DNA from: an uncultured Coriobacteriaceae bacterium
GTDB lineage: Bacteria > Actinomycetota > Coriobacteriia > Coriobacteriales > Eggerthellaceae
Length of the DNA: 28,922 nt
Assembly (NCBI GenBank): GCA_900552585.1
Contig: USAB01000013.1
Span: forward strand, 1 to 28,922
Direction of reading: 5' to 3'
The position numbers and the translations under genes were made by a program. Of this stretch, positions 16,739 through 25,849 are shown one piece after another. The stretch's first letter is position 1. Every line of letters begins with the position of its first letter. The notes beneath the pieces were generated by a model. That model made no database searches. It saw nothing but the letters and a program-made list of their open reading frames with translations, and was not told where the DNA came from.

Positions 16739-16744
16739 TATAAT
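16739..16744 (+). promoter_or_regulatory. Probable -10 element of the GAF kinase gene
   Basis: A perfect TATAAT lies 39 bases before the kinase ATG. No good -35 hexamer is visible at 17 bases, so activation by a regulator or an error in my choice is possible. Confidence 0.4.
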
Positions 16745-16783
16745 GGGTTCGATGCATTGGCGTATCGAGGTTCGGGAGGAGCC

Positions 16784-17905
16784 ATGATCGACTTGGATAA
16801 CGGCACGGTTTTTGCTGAGGAACTCCGCAGCCGCTTCAAGCTCGATTTTGTGGCGGTGTCGATTGATTCATTCAACCGAAATACCGGCGGTCTGTCATGG
16901 CAGTGCGCTTCCGGCAACACGAACAGCCGTTATCGGCGCATCTTTCTGCCGTCCGGGGTCGGCGTGCTGGGAATCGTGTATGCAACGCGGCGTCCGCTGC
17001 TTATCCGGTCAGTGGATGAGGGCATCGCGCCTGCGGACCGCTACCAGTATCCCATTATCGCTGCAGAGGGGCTTGAGAGTCTGGCGGCATTCCCGCTCTA
17101 CCGTCCGCATGACGGCAACCTGGTGGCTATAATCATCTGCGCCAGTCGCATCGCCAATGCCGTCACGCCGGAGCTTTTGGAACGCATCGAGGAATTTGCT
17201 GCTTGGCGGTCGGGCTTCTCCGCGCCGAAGGCGGAGTACCGTGAGCCTCAGGCGAGCAGCGCGCTTCCCCTGGCGCCGGGCAGCGTGACGCATCGCGTGC
17301 TGCGTGCGCAGGAAGAGGAGCGCCTCCGCATTGCGCGCGAACTCCACGATGGCTTGGCGCAGGAGCTCCTGGTGGTGCAGATAGAGCTCCGCAAGTACAA
17401 GTACCTTCATGAAGGGGAGCGGCAGCATGCGGTCGATCGCGCGGCGGGGCTGTTGGGAGATTGCCTGAAGCATCTGAGCGGCATTGCCGCGAATCTGCGT
17501 CCGCCTGCTTTGGACGAGTTGGGCCTGGCGGCGGCAATGGCAGCGCATTGCTCCGATGTCCAGCGCACGTTTGGGCTGAAGATGACTGCGCATATCGACG
17601 AGGCGGGTCCGGTGCGGTCGGAAGTGGCGCTTGCGCTGTATCGCATCTTTCAAGAAGCTGTTTCGAATGCGTGCAAGTACTCGCGTTCCGATAGCCTGGC
17701 GGTCGACCTGCATCGAGCGGATAACTGCCTGACGCTGGCTGTGCGCGACTTCGGCTTGGGCTTCGATACGGACCATCCCGAAATCGCCGGGGGCGGATTG
17801 GGACTGGTGGGCATGCGCGAGCGTGCCGAGGCCATCGGCGGCAACCTTTCCGTGGAATCGGCGCCGGGGCAGGGGACGGTCGTCTCCGTATCCGTTCGCG
17901 TGTAG
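16784..17905 (+). CDS. GAF-domain sensor histidine kinase (NarX/NreB-type)
   Basis: This cytosolic kinase has 373 residues and starts at ATG 16784 behind GGGAGGA. Residues about 5-150 form a GAF-like sensor (GVGVLGIVYATRRPLLI, LAAFPLYRPHDGNLVAIIICASR). The HisKA_3 dimerisation domain follows, with the phospho-acceptor His188 in EEERLRIARELHDGLAQELL. The ATPase has N-box Asn295 (EAVSNACKY), DFGLGFD and GGGLGLVGMRERAEAIGG. No membrane helix is present. The upstream position relative to narKGHJI recalls the staphylococcal NreABC system, where the separate GAF protein NreA binds nitrate. Here the GAF domain is fused to the kinase. It lacks the NreB N-terminal four-cysteine oxygen-sensing cluster, so nitrate or another small ligand is a plausible signal, but the ligand is inferred. 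Confidence 0.87.
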   Translation: MIDLDNGTVFAEELRSRFKLDFVAVSIDSFNRNTGGLSWQCASGNTNSRYRRIFLPSGVGVLGIVYATRRPLLIRSVDEGIAPADRYQYPIIAAEGLESLAAFPLYRPHDGNLVAIIICASRIANAVTPELLERIEEFAAWRSGFSAPKAEYREPQASSALPLAPGSVTHRVLRAQEEERLRIARELHDGLAQELLVVQIELRKYKYLHEGERQHAVDRAAGLLGDCLKHLSGIAANLRPPALDELGLAAAMAAHCSDVQRTFGLKMTAHIDEAGPVRSEVALALYRIFQEAVSNACKYSRSDSLAVDLHRADNCLTLAVRDFGLGFDTDHPEIAGGGLGLVGMRERAEAIGGNLSVESAPGQGTVVSVSVRV

Positions 17906-17916
17906 GAGGGGATAGC

Positions 17917-18552
17917 GTGATTTCCATTGTGTTGGCAGACGATCACCGCATGGTCCGTATGGGCTTCCGGATGATATTGGAACAGCAGCCGGATTTCAAG
18001 GTCGTCGGCGAGGCGTCCGACCCGCAGGAGGCGATGGCGCTGGTGGCGGAGAAGGATCCCAACGTTCTGGTGACGGATGTTTCCATGGGCGGCCAGAAGA
18101 ACGGACTGCTGTTGGCCGAGAACATCCGGGGAGCGAACCGCGGCTGCCGGGTGGTGGTGCTCACGATGCATGCGGAGCAGGAATACCTGCGCCAGGCGCT
18201 GGAGCGCGGCGCTTCGGCGTACGTGCTGAAGAGCTCGTCGGACGAGGCGCTGGTGAAGGCCGTCCGCTTCGCAGTGCAAGGCAAGTCGTATATCTGCGAG
18301 GAGATGATGGACGGCTTCGTGCGGGATGCGCTGATGGGCGCCGATGCGGCCGAGGAGGTGCTGACGCCGCGCGAGACGGAGCTGGTGTCGCTTGCCGTGC
18401 GCGGGTATTCGAATGCGCAGATTGCGGATGCCCTGGGCCTTTCCGCGAAGACCGTGGAGAACCAGAAGGCGCGCGTCATGACGAAGTTGGGGCTGTCGTC
18501 GAAACCCGAGTTGTTCGACTACGCCGTATCGCATCGCCTGCTGGGTTTGTAA
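17917..18552 (+). CDS. NarL/FixJ-family response regulator
   Basis: This 211-residue protein starts at GTG 17917, eleven bases after the kinase stop, with AGGAGGGG at 17904-17911. The receiver domain has the acidic pair ADDH (D8, D9), phospho-acceptor D54 (VTDVSM), T83 (VLTMH) and K105 (VLKSSS). The LuxR-type HTH occupies about 146-211 (LTPRETELVSLAVRGYSNAQIADALGLSAKTVENQ). It should be phosphorylated by the kinase encoded next to it. Its probable target is the nar operon that starts 267 bases downstream. A terminator separates the two transcription units. Confidence 0.93.
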   Translation: MISIVLADDHRMVRMGFRMILEQQPDFKVVGEASDPQEAMALVAEKDPNVLVTDVSMGGQKNGLLLAENIRGANRGCRVVVLTMHAEQEYLRQALERGASAYVLKSSSDEALVKAVRFAVQGKSYICEEMMDGFVRDALMGADAAEEVLTPRETELVSLAVRGYSNAQIADALGLSAKTVENQKARVMTKLGLSSKPELFDYAVSHRLLGL

Positions 18553-18567
18553 CGCGCGACGCCGGCA

Positions 18568-18597
18568 CCCGCGCTGCTCCTGTGCGCGGGCATTTTC
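18568..18597 (+). terminator. Terminator after the response regulator gene
   Basis: CCCGCGC (18568-18574) pairs with GCGCGGG (18584-18590) around a nine-base loop. CATTTTC follows, 15 bases after the stop. Confidence 0.65.
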
Positions 18598-18724
18598 TGC
18601 GCAGCGCGCGCGTCCGTTCGCCTCCCGCCCGAACACATCGAATGCATCTGTTTGAGCGGAGCGGAAAGAGGGGGAATTCCCTGCAAAGGAGAGGGAGAAA
18701 CACCTCTATCCGCCGTTTCCCCGC

Positions 18725-18742
18725 ATGCTAAACTTTTGGCAT
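18725..18742 (+). promoter_or_regulatory. Imperfect palindrome in the narK promoter region
   Basis: ATGCTAAAC and TTTTGGCAT (18725-18742) are inverted halves that match at seven of nine positions and cover a -10-like TAAACT (18729-18734). A 10-bp palindrome GGGAATTCCC lies further up at 18672-18681. Either could be a regulator site for the nar operon. No -35 box is obvious, which would suit an activated promoter. The rest of 18598-18818 holds no gene. Confidence 0.3.
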
Positions 18743-18818
18743 CGGTCAAATCTGGCCGCTGTGCGCGGCTCTGTTCTTTTCCGCGCGCGATTGCATGCAC
18801 GTAACAAGGGGAGACGCT

Positions 18819-20129
18819 ATGGGACGGCAAATGGCACAAGGGACATTGGGCCCGAATCCGACGCGCAAGGAGATTCTTGCGCACTGGGACCCGGAGAACG
18901 AGGAATTCTGGGAAACGTACGGTAAGAAGATCGCGAACAGGAATCTGACGGTTTCCATCATCGCGCTGCTGCTCACATTCTGCGTGAATACGCTGTGCGC
19001 GCTCGTCAGCGCGCGCCTGGGTGCCGCCGGCTTCGCATTCTCGTCCGGCGAGCTGTTCTTGCTCACGGCGCTGCCCGGCCTCATCGGCGCCACGGGCCGC
19101 CTATTCTACACGTACCTTCCCGCCCGCTTCGGCGGCAAGAACGTGACGTTCGTCACCACGGCCATCCTGCTCATCCCGCTGATCGGCCTCGGCTTCGCCG
19201 TGCAGGATCCCACAACGACGTTCGCGACGTTCGCCCTGTGGTTCTCGTTCATGGGCCTGGCGCTTTCCTGCTTCTCCGCGTCCATGGCGAACATCGGCTT
19301 CTTCTTCCCCATTGCGAAGAAGGGCACGGCGAACGGCCTGAATGCCGGCATCGGTAACTTGGGCGTGGCCGTCACGTATTTCGTGACGCCCATCGTCATC
19401 GCCCAGTTCATGGGTATCGGCTCGGGCGTCACCACGCCGGCGGGTACGGTCCTGTACCTGCAGAACGCGTGCTTCGTCTGGGTCATTCCCATCATCATCG
19501 CGCTGGTGCTGGTGGCGCTGTTCATGGATAACCTGCCCATGCCCCGCCAGAGCTTCAAGGACATGACGGCTATCTTCAAGAACAAGCACACGTGGTTCAT
19601 GACGTGGATCTACACGTGCGGTTTCGGCTCCTTCATCGGCTATTCCATGGCGCTTGCCCTGATCATCAACGTGGTGTTCCCCAGCGTGGACGCCAGCATG
19701 ATGATGTTCCTGGGGCCGCTGATCGGTGCCGGCATCCGTCCGGTGGGCGGCTGGCTGTCCGATAAGGTTGATTCCGGCGCGAAGGTCACGTTCGTGTCCC
19801 TGGTCATCATGCTCATCGCCACCATCCTGGGCATCCAGGCGAACAACTTCGTGATGTTCTTCGGCGCGTTCCTGGTCCTGTTCGCCACCACCGGCTTCAT
19901 CAACGGCGCGTCGTTCCGCATGATCCCGAACATCTTCCACGACCGCTCCCAGGCATCGCAGGTCACCGGCTTCACCGCGGCCATCGCCGCCTACGGCGCG
20001 TTCCTGGTTCCGATCCTGTTCCGTACGGATTACTTCACGGCGCTCGTGGTGCTGGCCGTGTTCACCGTGCTCACCATCATCCTCACGTGGGTCGTGTACG
20101 CGCGCAAGAACGCCGAAATCAAGTGCTGA
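18819..20129 (+). CDS. narK: Nitrate/nitrite transporter, MFS NarK family
   Basis: This integral membrane protein has 436 residues and about 12 hydrophobic segments. The ATG at 18819 was chosen for the AAGGGGAG site; an upstream in-frame ATG at 18795 has none. It carries the two nitrate signatures, GLNAGIGNLGVAVTYF (after TM4) and TGFINGASFRMIPNIF (TM10-11), and the conserved ARFGGKN and RPVGGWLSDKVDSG loops. It imports nitrate and/or exports nitrite for the cytoplasmic nitrate reductase encoded next. narG begins 34 bases later. Confidence 0.95.
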   Translation: MGRQMAQGTLGPNPTRKEILAHWDPENEEFWETYGKKIANRNLTVSIIALLLTFCVNTLCALVSARLGAAGFAFSSGELFLLTALPGLIGATGRLFYTYLPARFGGKNVTFVTTAILLIPLIGLGFAVQDPTTTFATFALWFSFMGLALSCFSASMANIGFFFPIAKKGTANGLNAGIGNLGVAVTYFVTPIVIAQFMGIGSGVTTPAGTVLYLQNACFVWVIPIIIALVLVALFMDNLPMPRQSFKDMTAIFKNKHTWFMTWIYTCGFGSFIGYSMALALIINVVFPSVDASMMMFLGPLIGAGIRPVGGWLSDKVDSGAKVTFVSLVIMLIATILGIQANNFVMFFGAFLVLFATTGFINGASFRMIPNIFHDRSQASQVTGFTAAIAAYGAFLVPILFRTDYFTALVVLAVFTVLTIILTWVVYARKNAEIKC

Positions 20130-20163
20130 TGTTCATCTAGTCACGATCGAAAGGAGACGGGTC

Positions 20164-23100
20164 ATGGCCAATGAAAGGGGGCTTTCCCATATTCGCCGCA
20201 CCGGTGATTCCGGTGACTCCAAGCGCTCGAAGCATCAGGTCGAACGCGAGGGCAAGCGCGAATGGGAGGGCATGTATCGGGGCCGTTGGGCGCATGACAA
20301 AGTGGTGCGCTCGACCCACGGCGTGAACTGCACGGGGTCGTGCAGCTGGTGCATCTATGTTAAGAACGGTATTGTGACGTGGGAGAATCAGGCCCACGAT
20401 TACCCGGAGACGGACGAGGGCATGCCCGAGTTCGAACCCCGCGGTTGTCCCCGCGGCGCCTCGTTCTCGTGGTACCTCTACAGCCCGCTGCGCATAAAGC
20501 ATCCGTATCTGCGTGCCGAGTTGGCGCAGATGTGGCGCGAGGCGCGCAAGAAGTACCCCACCGCCTACGAGGCGTGGGCGTCCATTGCCGGCGACCCGGC
20601 GAAGATGCGCCGCTATAAGAAGGCCCGCGGCATGGGTGGCCTGGTGCGCGCAACGTGGGAAGAGGCGGCGGAAATCGTTGCCTGCTCGGAGCTGTACACC
20701 GCGTACACGTACGGCCCCGACCGCAATATCGGGTTCTCGGTCATTCCCGCCATGTCGCAGCTTTCGTATGCGGCCGGCGCCCGTTTCAACAACCTGATGG
20801 GCGGCGCTCAGCTTTCGTTCTACGATTGGTATGCCGACCTTCCGCCAGCATCCCCCCAGATCTGGGGCGAGCAGACGGACGTGCCCGAAAGCTCCGACTG
20901 GTACAATGCCGGCTATCTTATTATGTGGGGCTCGAATGTGCCGCAGACGCGCACGCCCGATGCCCACTTCATGACGGAGGTCCGCTATAAGGGCACGAAG
21001 GTCGTGGCGGTTTCCCCCGACTATGCGGAAAACGTCGAGTTCGCCGATGCATGGCTGGCTCCCCGTGTGGGTACCGACAGCGCCCTGGCCATGGCCATGG
21101 GCCATGTCATCCTGAACGAGTATTACGTGCAGCATCCGGAACCCTTCTTCTTGGATTATGCGAAGCGGTTCACGGACATGCCCTTCGTCATCTTCCTGGA
21201 CAAGCGCGATGGATACTTCGAGCCGGGCCATTTCGTGACCGGTACGGACTTGGGCCGCGATGTGCAGAATCCTGACTTCGCGTATCTGGTCTACGATGCG
21301 AAGTCGCAGTCGTACGTCATTCCCAACGGCACCATGAGCAACCGCTGGGGCGACCAGTCGAAGTGGAACCTGAAGATGGAGGACAGCGTCACGGGCGCCG
21401 CCATCGACCCGGAGCTCTCGTTCCTGGATTCGCGCGACGACGTGGTCGATGTCGCCTTCCCGTACTTCGGCGACGACGCCGGTTCCGTGTTCACGCATAA
21501 GCTTCCCGTCCGGAAGATTGTGCTGCCGGACGGCACGGAGCGTTGCATCGCAACCGTGCATGACCTCTTGCTTTCCCAGTACGGCATCGACCGCGGACTG
21601 GGCGACGGCGCGGAGGACTATGACGACGAGACGTGCCTGTTCACGCCCGCCTGGCAGGAGCGCATAACCGGCGTCGACCCGAAGCTGGTCATTACCACGG
21701 CGCGCGAATTCGCCGACAATTCCCTGCGTACGAACGGACGCTCCATGATCATCATGGGTGCCGGCATCAATCACTGGTACCACGCCGACGACATCTACCG
21801 TACGGTGCTGAACCTGGTGCTCTTCTGTGCCACCGAAGGCCGCAACGGCGGTGGTTGGGCGCATTACGTGGGCCAGGAGAAGCTGCGCCCGGCAGAGGGC
21901 TGGGCGACCGTGATGACCGCGACGGACTGGCAGAAGCCGCCGCGGCTGCAGAACGGCACGTCGTTCTTCTACTTCGCCACCGACCAGTGGCGCAGCGACG
22001 AGATTGACACGAAGGACCTGACTTCTCCGCTGCATGAGCCCCGTTATCGCTTCAGCGGCGACTATAACGTCCTTGCCGCCCGCCTGGGCTGGCTGCCGGC
22101 CTATCCCACGTTCAATCAGCCGGGAGCCCGGATCGTTGCAGACGCGAAGGCGGCCGGCGCCACGGATGACGAAGGTATCAAGAAATACCTGATTGATGGC
22201 CTGAAGGACAAGAGCATCGACTTCGCCTACGCCGATCCCGATGCGCCCGAGAACTTCCCGCGCAACCTGATTGTCTGGCGCGCGAACCTGCTGGGATCGT
22301 CCGCGAAGGGCAACGAGTACTTCTTCAAGTATCTGCTGGGCACGGAGGACTGCGTGTTCGAGCCGGAGTTCCGCGCGGCGGAACCCGAGGAGATCAAGGT
22401 GCGCCCCGAGTACACGGACGGCAAGCTGGACCTGCTGGTCACGCTCGATTTCCGCATGGCCACCACGGCGCTGTACTCCGACGTGGTGCTGCCCACGGCC
22501 ACGTGGTACGAGAAGACGGACATCTCGTCGACGGACATGCACCCGTTCATCCACCCGTTCAGCCCGGCGGTCGAGCCCGGCTGGGAATCGAAGACGGACT
22601 GGGACATCTTCCGTACGCTTGCGCAGGCCGTCACGAACGTGGCGCGCGAAGCCGACCTTCCGCCGCTGGACGACATCGTCGCCGTGCCGCTGGGCCACGA
22701 CTCCGCGGCCGAGATCGCCCAACCGGGCGGCGTCGTCCGCGATTGGGCGCGCGGCGAATGCGAGCCCGTTCCTGGCAAGACCATGCCCGGCCTGGTGCAT
22801 GTGGTGCGCGACTACAAGGTCACCTACGACAAGTGGATTGCATTCGGCCCCAATGTCCGCGACGGTGGCATGGCCATCAAGGGGTTCTCGTGGGATGAGA
22901 AGGAAGAATACGACCTGATCGGCCGTCATAACGGCCTGATAAAGGACGAGAGCCTGATCTCGTACGGCTTGCCGTCCATCTACGATGCGGAGCAGGCGGT
23001 GGATGCCGTGCTGCTTTCGTCGTCCACGTCGAACGGCTCCGTTGCCGTGAAGAGCTTCGAGGCGCTGGAGAAGATGTCCGGTCTGGACAACCTGGCCGAC

Positions 23101-23847
23101 CTGGCGCGCGGCCGCGAGGATTACAAATTCACGTACCGCGACTGCCAGACGCGCCCGCAGGAGATTATCACCACGCCGGCGTTTACCGGTTCGAACACGA
23201 ACCGCCGTTTTACGCCGTTCACGCTGTCCATCGAAGAGAAGCTGCCGTTCCGCACGCTGACCGGCCGCCAGGCGTTCTACCTGGATCACGAGATGATGCG
23301 GGAGTGGGGCGAATCGCTGTCCACGTACAAACCCATTCTGGATTACAAGCCGCTTAAGATGCCGCATGCCGACGACGGCAAGCCCACAATCGTCTTGAAG
23401 TTCCTGACGCCCCACAACAAGTGGAGCACGCACAGCATGTACTTCGACAATCAGCAGCTGCTGACGCTGTTCCGCGGCGGCCAGACCGTCCTGATGAACG
23501 AAGAGGACGCGTCCGCCATCGGGTGCGATGACAACGACTGGATCGAGGCGTACAACCGCAACGGCGTCGTGGCCGCGCGCATCGCTACGACGGCGCGCAT
23601 CCCGCGCGGATCCGTGTTCATGTACCACGCACAGGACCGTCACATCAACGTGCCCGGCTCCCAGCTGACGGGAACGCGCGGGTCGTCTCACAACGGCCCA
23701 ACGCACATCCACGTGAAGCCGACGCACATGATCGGCGGCTACGGCCAATTGAGCTACGGATTCAACTATTACGGGACCACGGGCAACCAGCGCGACATCT
23801 TGGTTGTCGTCCGGAAGATGGAAGAGGTGGATTGGCTTGAAGATTAA
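20164..23847 (+). CDS. narG: Respiratory nitrate reductase, catalytic alpha subunit
   Basis: This molybdenum bis-MGD enzyme has 1227 residues and reduces nitrate to nitrite on the cytoplasmic side. The start at 20164 follows AAGGAG by seven bases. The FS0 [4Fe-4S] ligands are His52, Cys56, Cys60 and Cys95 (STHGVNCTGSC and RGCPRGASFSW). The Mo ligand is Asp221 in SFYDWYADLPPASP, followed by the very conserved GEQTDVPESSDWYNAGY and NVPQTRTPDAHF. The C-terminal MGD domain ends with KPTHMIGGYGQLSYGFNYYGT. The N-terminus has no twin-arginine signal, so the enzyme faces the cytoplasm like E. coli NarG. The length matches the family. The stop overlaps narH by 11 bases. Confidence 0.98.
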   Translation: MANERGLSHIRRTGDSGDSKRSKHQVEREGKREWEGMYRGRWAHDKVVRSTHGVNCTGSCSWCIYVKNGIVTWENQAHDYPETDEGMPEFEPRGCPRGASFSWYLYSPLRIKHPYLRAELAQMWREARKKYPTAYEAWASIAGDPAKMRRYKKARGMGGLVRATWEEAAEIVACSELYTAYTYGPDRNIGFSVIPAMSQLSYAAGARFNNLMGGAQLSFYDWYADLPPASPQIWGEQTDVPESSDWYNAGYLIMWGSNVPQTRTPDAHFMTEVRYKGTKVVAVSPDYAENVEFADAWLAPRVGTDSALAMAMGHVILNEYYVQHPEPFFLDYAKRFTDMPFVIFLDKRDGYFEPGHFVTGTDLGRDVQNPDFAYLVYDAKSQSYVIPNGTMSNRWGDQSKWNLKMEDSVTGAAIDPELSFLDSRDDVVDVAFPYFGDDAGSVFTHKLPVRKIVLPDGTERCIATVHDLLLSQYGIDRGLGDGAEDYDDETCLFTPAWQERITGVDPKLVITTAREFADNSLRTNGRSMIIMGAGINHWYHADDIYRTVLNLVLFCATEGRNGGGWAHYVGQEKLRPAEGWATVMTATDWQKPPRLQNGTSFFYFATDQWRSDEIDTKDLTSPLHEPRYRFSGDYNVLAARLGWLPAYPTFNQPGARIVADAKAAGATDDEGIKKYLIDGLKDKSIDFAYADPDAPENFPRNLIVWRANLLGSSAKGNEYFFKYLLGTEDCVFEPEFRAAEPEEIKVRPEYTDGKLDLLVTLDFRMATTALYSDVVLPTATWYEKTDISSTDMHPFIHPFSPAVEPGWESKTDWDIFRTLAQAVTNVAREADLPPLDDIVAVPLGHDSAAEIAQPGGVVRDWARGECEPVPGKTMPGLVHVVRDYKVTYDKWIAFGPNVRDGGMAIKGFSWDEKEEYDLIGRHNGLIKDESLISYGLPSIYDAEQAVDAVLLSSSTSNGSVAVKSFEALEKMSGLDNLADLARGREDYKFTYRDCQTRPQEIITTPAFTGSNTNRRFTPFTLSIEEKLPFRTLTGRQAFYLDHEMMREWGESLSTYKPILDYKPLKMPHADDGKPTIVLKFLTPHNKWSTHSMYFDNQQLLTLFRGGQTVLMNEEDASAIGCDDNDWIEAYNRNGVVAARIATTARIPRGSVFMYHAQDRHINVPGSQLTGTRGSSHNGPTHIHVKPTHMIGGYGQLSYGFNYYGTTGNQRDILVVVRKMEEVDWLED

Positions 23848-25273
23848 AGCACAGATTTCCATGGTCATGAACCTGGATAAATGCATCGGTTGCCATACCT
23901 GCTCTATTACGTGCAAGAACGCCTGGACGAACCGCAAGGGAACGGAGTACATGTACTTCAACAACGTCGAGACCCGCCCCGGCGTCGGCTACCCAAAAGG
24001 GTGGGAGGACCAGGCGAAATGGCTCGGCGGATGGGAACTGCGCGACGGCAGGCTGCAGCTGCGCAGCGGCTCTGCCCTGATGCGCCTGCTGAAGCTGTTC
24101 TACAATCCGCAGCAGCCGGAGATGGACGATTATTTCGAGCCGTGGACGTACGACTACGAAGAGCTGACGAACGCGACGCGCAAGAAGCACCAGCCCGTTG
24201 CGCGCCCGCGCAGCCTGGTCACCGGCGAGCGCATGGAGATAACGTGGGGCCCGAACTGGGATGACGACCTGGCCGGCACGAAATATGCCCGCCAGGACCT
24301 GAACCTGGAGGAGGCGAACAAGGTCGGTGAATCCATCAAGATGGAGATGGAGGACCTGTTCATGCGCTACCTGCCGCGCACGTGCAACCACTGCCTGAAC
24401 CCGGCCTGCGTTGCCGCCTGCCCGTCGGGCGCCATCTACAAACGCGACGAAGACGGCGTGGTGCTGGTCAACCAGGATCAGTGCCGCGGCTGGCGCGCCT
24501 GCGTTCCCGCCTGCCCGTACAAGAAGGTCTTCTACAACTGGCAGACGAACAAGTCCGAGAAGTGCACGTTCTGCTATCCGCGCCTGGAAAGCGGCATGCC
24601 GACGGTGTGCGCCGATACCTGCGTCGGCCGCCTGCGCTACATGGGCGTGCTGCTCTATGATGCGGACAAGGTCGCGCAAGCGGCTTCCACGGCGAACGAG
24701 AAGGATATCTTCCGTTCCATCAAGGACCTGATTGTCGATCCGAACGACCCGGCCGTCATCGCGGCGGCGCGCGAGGAGGGCATCCAGGAAAGTTGGATCG
24801 AAGCAGCGAAGCATTCCCCGGTTTACCGCCTCATCAGCGAATGGGGTCTTGCCCTGCCGCTGCATGCGGAATACCGCACGCTGCCCATGGTCTGGTACAT
24901 CCCGCCCATGAGCCCCATCCTGACGAAGCTGGCGCCCACGACGGACCTGGCGGATGCGCAGGAGATGCGCATCCCGGTGGAATACCTGGCGCAGCTGTTC
25001 TCCGCGGGCGACCCAGAGCCGATCCGCGAGGTCATCGGCAAGATGGTGGACATGCGCCGCTACATGCGCGCGAAGGAGCTGGGCGACGCCCTTCCCGAGA
25101 CGCGGCTCGACGGAGCGCAGGTGGAGGAGATGTACAACCTGTTGGCGTTAGCGAAGTACAGCGAGCGCTTCAACGTCCCGGCTGCCGCAAAGCCGCAGAG
25201 GGGCGAGCGCCTGCGCGATCAGCGCGAGACCGGGTTCTCGCTGTGCGATACGGAAGGAGGGTTCGCCGTATGA
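23837..25273 (+). CDS. narH: Respiratory nitrate reductase, iron-sulfur beta subunit
   Basis: This 478-residue electron-transfer subunit carries electrons from NarI hemes to NarG. The TTG at 23837 was chosen because the protein then starts MKIKAQISMVMNLDKC, which aligns with E. coli NarH from its first residue. AGAGGTGG lies seven bases upstream, inside the end of narG. Four cysteine groups are present: CIGCHTCSITC, CNHCLNPACVAAC, CRGWRACVPAC and CTFCYPR...CADTC. In the third group Trp replaces a Cys, which marks the [3Fe-4S] cluster of the family; the other clusters are [4Fe-4S]. It overlaps narJ by ATGA. Confidence 0.96.
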   Translation: MKIKAQISMVMNLDKCIGCHTCSITCKNAWTNRKGTEYMYFNNVETRPGVGYPKGWEDQAKWLGGWELRDGRLQLRSGSALMRLLKLFYNPQQPEMDDYFEPWTYDYEELTNATRKKHQPVARPRSLVTGERMEITWGPNWDDDLAGTKYARQDLNLEEANKVGESIKMEMEDLFMRYLPRTCNHCLNPACVAACPSGAIYKRDEDGVVLVNQDQCRGWRACVPACPYKKVFYNWQTNKSEKCTFCYPRLESGMPTVCADTCVGRLRYMGVLLYDADKVAQAASTANEKDIFRSIKDLIVDPNDPAVIAAAREEGIQESWIEAAKHSPVYRLISEWGLALPLHAEYRTLPMVWYIPPMSPILTKLAPTTDLADAQEMRIPVEYLAQLFSAGDPEPIREVIGKMVDMRRYMRAKELGDALPETRLDGAQVEEMYNLLALAKYSERFNVPAAAKPQRGERLRDQRETGFSLCDTEGGFAV

Positions 25274-25848
25274 GCACATTGAGCGAAACGCTGCAATCGC
25301 AGCTGCTGCTGGCAGCGCGCCTGCTTTCGTATCCGGATGCCGATTGGCGCGCCGACCTGCCGGACTTGGAGCGCAGGGCATCTGAGCTTGCCGGGCAGGA
25401 GGCTTGCCTGCATGCCGACGGGCGCGGCGATAGCGAGGCGCTCGTTCGCTTCGTCCGCTTCGCCCGGCAGGCCGATGCGGAGAGCTTCGAGGTCGACTAC
25501 GTGAAGCTGTTCGACCTCTCGCGCGATACGACGCTGTATGTGGCAAGCTACAACGCGGGCGATCCCGCCCAGCATCGGAAGAACCTGCTTGCCTATTCCA
25601 CCTGGTTCGTGGACGAGGGTTTCGAGGTGACGGACGAGTCATGCGATTACCTTCCTGCCGTGCTGGAGCTTGCCAGCCAGGTATCCCCGGAGAAGGCGGC
25701 GGGCATTCTGAAGCATGCGGAAGCGTCCCTGGATGCGCTGGGAGGCGCTTTGGAGGGAGTGGGGCAGGCCGAGTACGCCGCCGTTGTGCGGCAGGTCATC
25801 GTGCTCGGCAAGGCCCTGGCCGATTCAGCCAAGGAGGAGGTGGCCTAG
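25270..25848 (+). CDS. narJ: Nitrate reductase molybdenum cofactor assembly chaperone
   Basis: This 192-residue helical protein of the NarJ/TorD family binds apo-NarG and helps insert the molybdenum cofactor; it is not part of the mature enzyme. The start ATG overlaps the narH stop as ATGA and follows AAGGAGG. Family marks are LLSYPDADWRADL at the N-terminus, FEVDYVKLFDLSRDTTLYVA, and the motif YSTWFVDEGFEVTDESCDYLPAVLELAS. Translation is coupled to narH. Confidence 0.94.
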   Translation: MSTLSETLQSQLLLAARLLSYPDADWRADLPDLERRASELAGQEACLHADGRGDSEALVRFVRFARQADAESFEVDYVKLFDLSRDTTLYVASYNAGDPAQHRKNLLAYSTWFVDEGFEVTDESCDYLPAVLELASQVSPEKAAGILKHAEASLDALGGALEGVGQAEYAAVVRQVIVLGKALADSAKEEVA

Positions 25849-25849
25849 C

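Noticed and set aside
18598..18818. NarL heptamers or an FNR/CRP-like box in front of narK
   Set aside because: I looked for TACYYMT-type heptamers and TTGAT-N4-ATCAA and found no convincing copy.
20137..23964. A 1275-residue open frame on the minus strand opposite narG
   Set aside because: It is a mirror of narG codon structure in high-GC DNA; its translation is rich in Arg, His and Val without any domain, and narG itself is certain.
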